A stretch of 8,000 nt of DNA from JACDER01 sp036394915. GTDB taxonomy: Bacteria > Actinomycetota > Thermoleophilia > Gaiellales > Gaiellaceae. Below the pieces are notes generated by a model that worked only from the letters and a program-made list of their open reading frames with translations, did not search any database and was not told the DNA's origin. Positions 7,672 to 8,000 of the stretch are shown here, one piece after another (positions within the stretch are counted from its first letter, which is position 1; every line of letters starts with the position of its first letter). The position numbers and the translations under genes were made by a program. Where the stretch lies: positions 1 through 8,000 of the forward strand of contig DASWEE010000110.1 of NCBI GenBank assembly GCA_036394915.1, written 5' to 3'.

Positions 7672-8000
7672 GTGAGCGAGCTCACCCGCCGTCGCTTCCT
7701 CGAGCGCACCGGCTTCCTCGCCGTCGCCGGGCTGCTCGCGCAGCTTCCGAGCGCGCCCTGGCTGCGGAGCGCCTACGCGGCGGCCACGACCGACGTCGTC
7801 CACGAGACCATGAGCGGCCTCGTCGCCTTCATCGTCCCCGGGCCGGACCGGTACTCGCTCGCGCAAGGAGAAGTGAGCAAGAAGCCCGGCGGGATCGCGG
7901 CCGGGACGACCAAGGCGCTGATCGAGACGCTCGACCTGTTCCTGCCGGGCGCTTCGGTGACGGTCACCGCGATCCTGAACAGCACGGCCGAGCAGCTCGA
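7672..8000 (+). CDS. Tat-exported protein of unknown function, 3' partial
   Basis: The frame is open from GTG at 7672 to the window end (109 codons). The N-terminus is a twin-arginine signal: TRRRFLE (residues 5-11) matches the SRRxFLK pattern, followed by the hydrophobic stretch GFLAVAGLLAQL (14-25) and a possible AYA cleavage site at 34-36. The protein would be folded before export across the membrane. The visible mature part contains GLVAFIVPGPDRYSLAQGE, then a Gly/Ala-rich segment and a helix LIETLDLFLPG. The pattern of an early IVPG followed by a helix resembles small Tat-exported partners of membrane dehydrogenases (gluconate 2-dehydrogenase subunit 3 type or similar), but this is weak and the gene is cut off. 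It is divergent from the cupin gene with 23 bp between starts. Confidence 0.75.
   Translation, partial: MSELTRRRFLERTGFLAVAGLLAQLPSAPWLRSAYAAATTDVVHETMSGLVAFIVPGPDRYSLAQGEVSKKPGGIAAGTTKALIETLDLFLPGASVTVTAILNSTAEQL

Overview
The window looks like part of a chromosome from a high-GC actinobacterium. The evidence is the gene order dnaK-grpE-dnaJ-hspR-clpB with a MerR-type HspR repressor, the tightly overlapping reading frames, and the G/C-dominated third codon positions. Placement in the class Thermoleophilia is a guess from the general look of the proteins and was not tested.

Positions 1-3863 hold a heat-shock chaperone operon read rightward: the 3' nine-tenths of dnaK, then complete grpE, dnaJ and hspR. 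Each start codon overlaps the preceding stop region (TTGA overlap, 17-base overlap, then GTGATG), so translation is probably coupled. DnaJ delivers substrate and stimulates the DnaK ATPase, GrpE exchanges the nucleotide, and HspR is the expected autorepressor of the operon. Its usual operator would lie upstream of dnaK, outside the window. After a 187-base gap containing several possible hairpins comes clpB (4051-6516), the disaggregase that works with DnaK. It is about 36 residues shorter than E. coli ClpB, with the losses confined to the N domain and the second ATPase domain.

Positions 6517-7052 are a small type II toxin-antitoxin locus: a Phd/YefM-type antitoxin and a RelE/ParE-type toxin. 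Immediately upstream is a 22-bp perfect palindrome followed by a short palindrome with the same GTTAAC core, 12 bp centre to centre. The toxin frame is intact but has no ATG, GTG or TTG near its expected N-terminus; a well-placed Shine-Dalgarno sequence points to a GTA codon. The locus uses more A/T-ending codons than the chaperone genes.

Positions 7053-7270 have no convincing gene. They hold an AT-richer patch, a possible three-helix RNA fold and a strong GC hairpin just beyond the leftward cupin gene. The last segment is a divergent pair: a small cupin protein (7648-7271, leftward) and a Tat-exported protein of unknown function (7672 onward, cut by the window end). Their start codons are 23 bp apart, neither has a Shine-Dalgarno sequence, and each has a -10-like hexamer 6-7 bases before its start. 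These hexamers overlap, which suggests two leaderless promoters that exclude each other.
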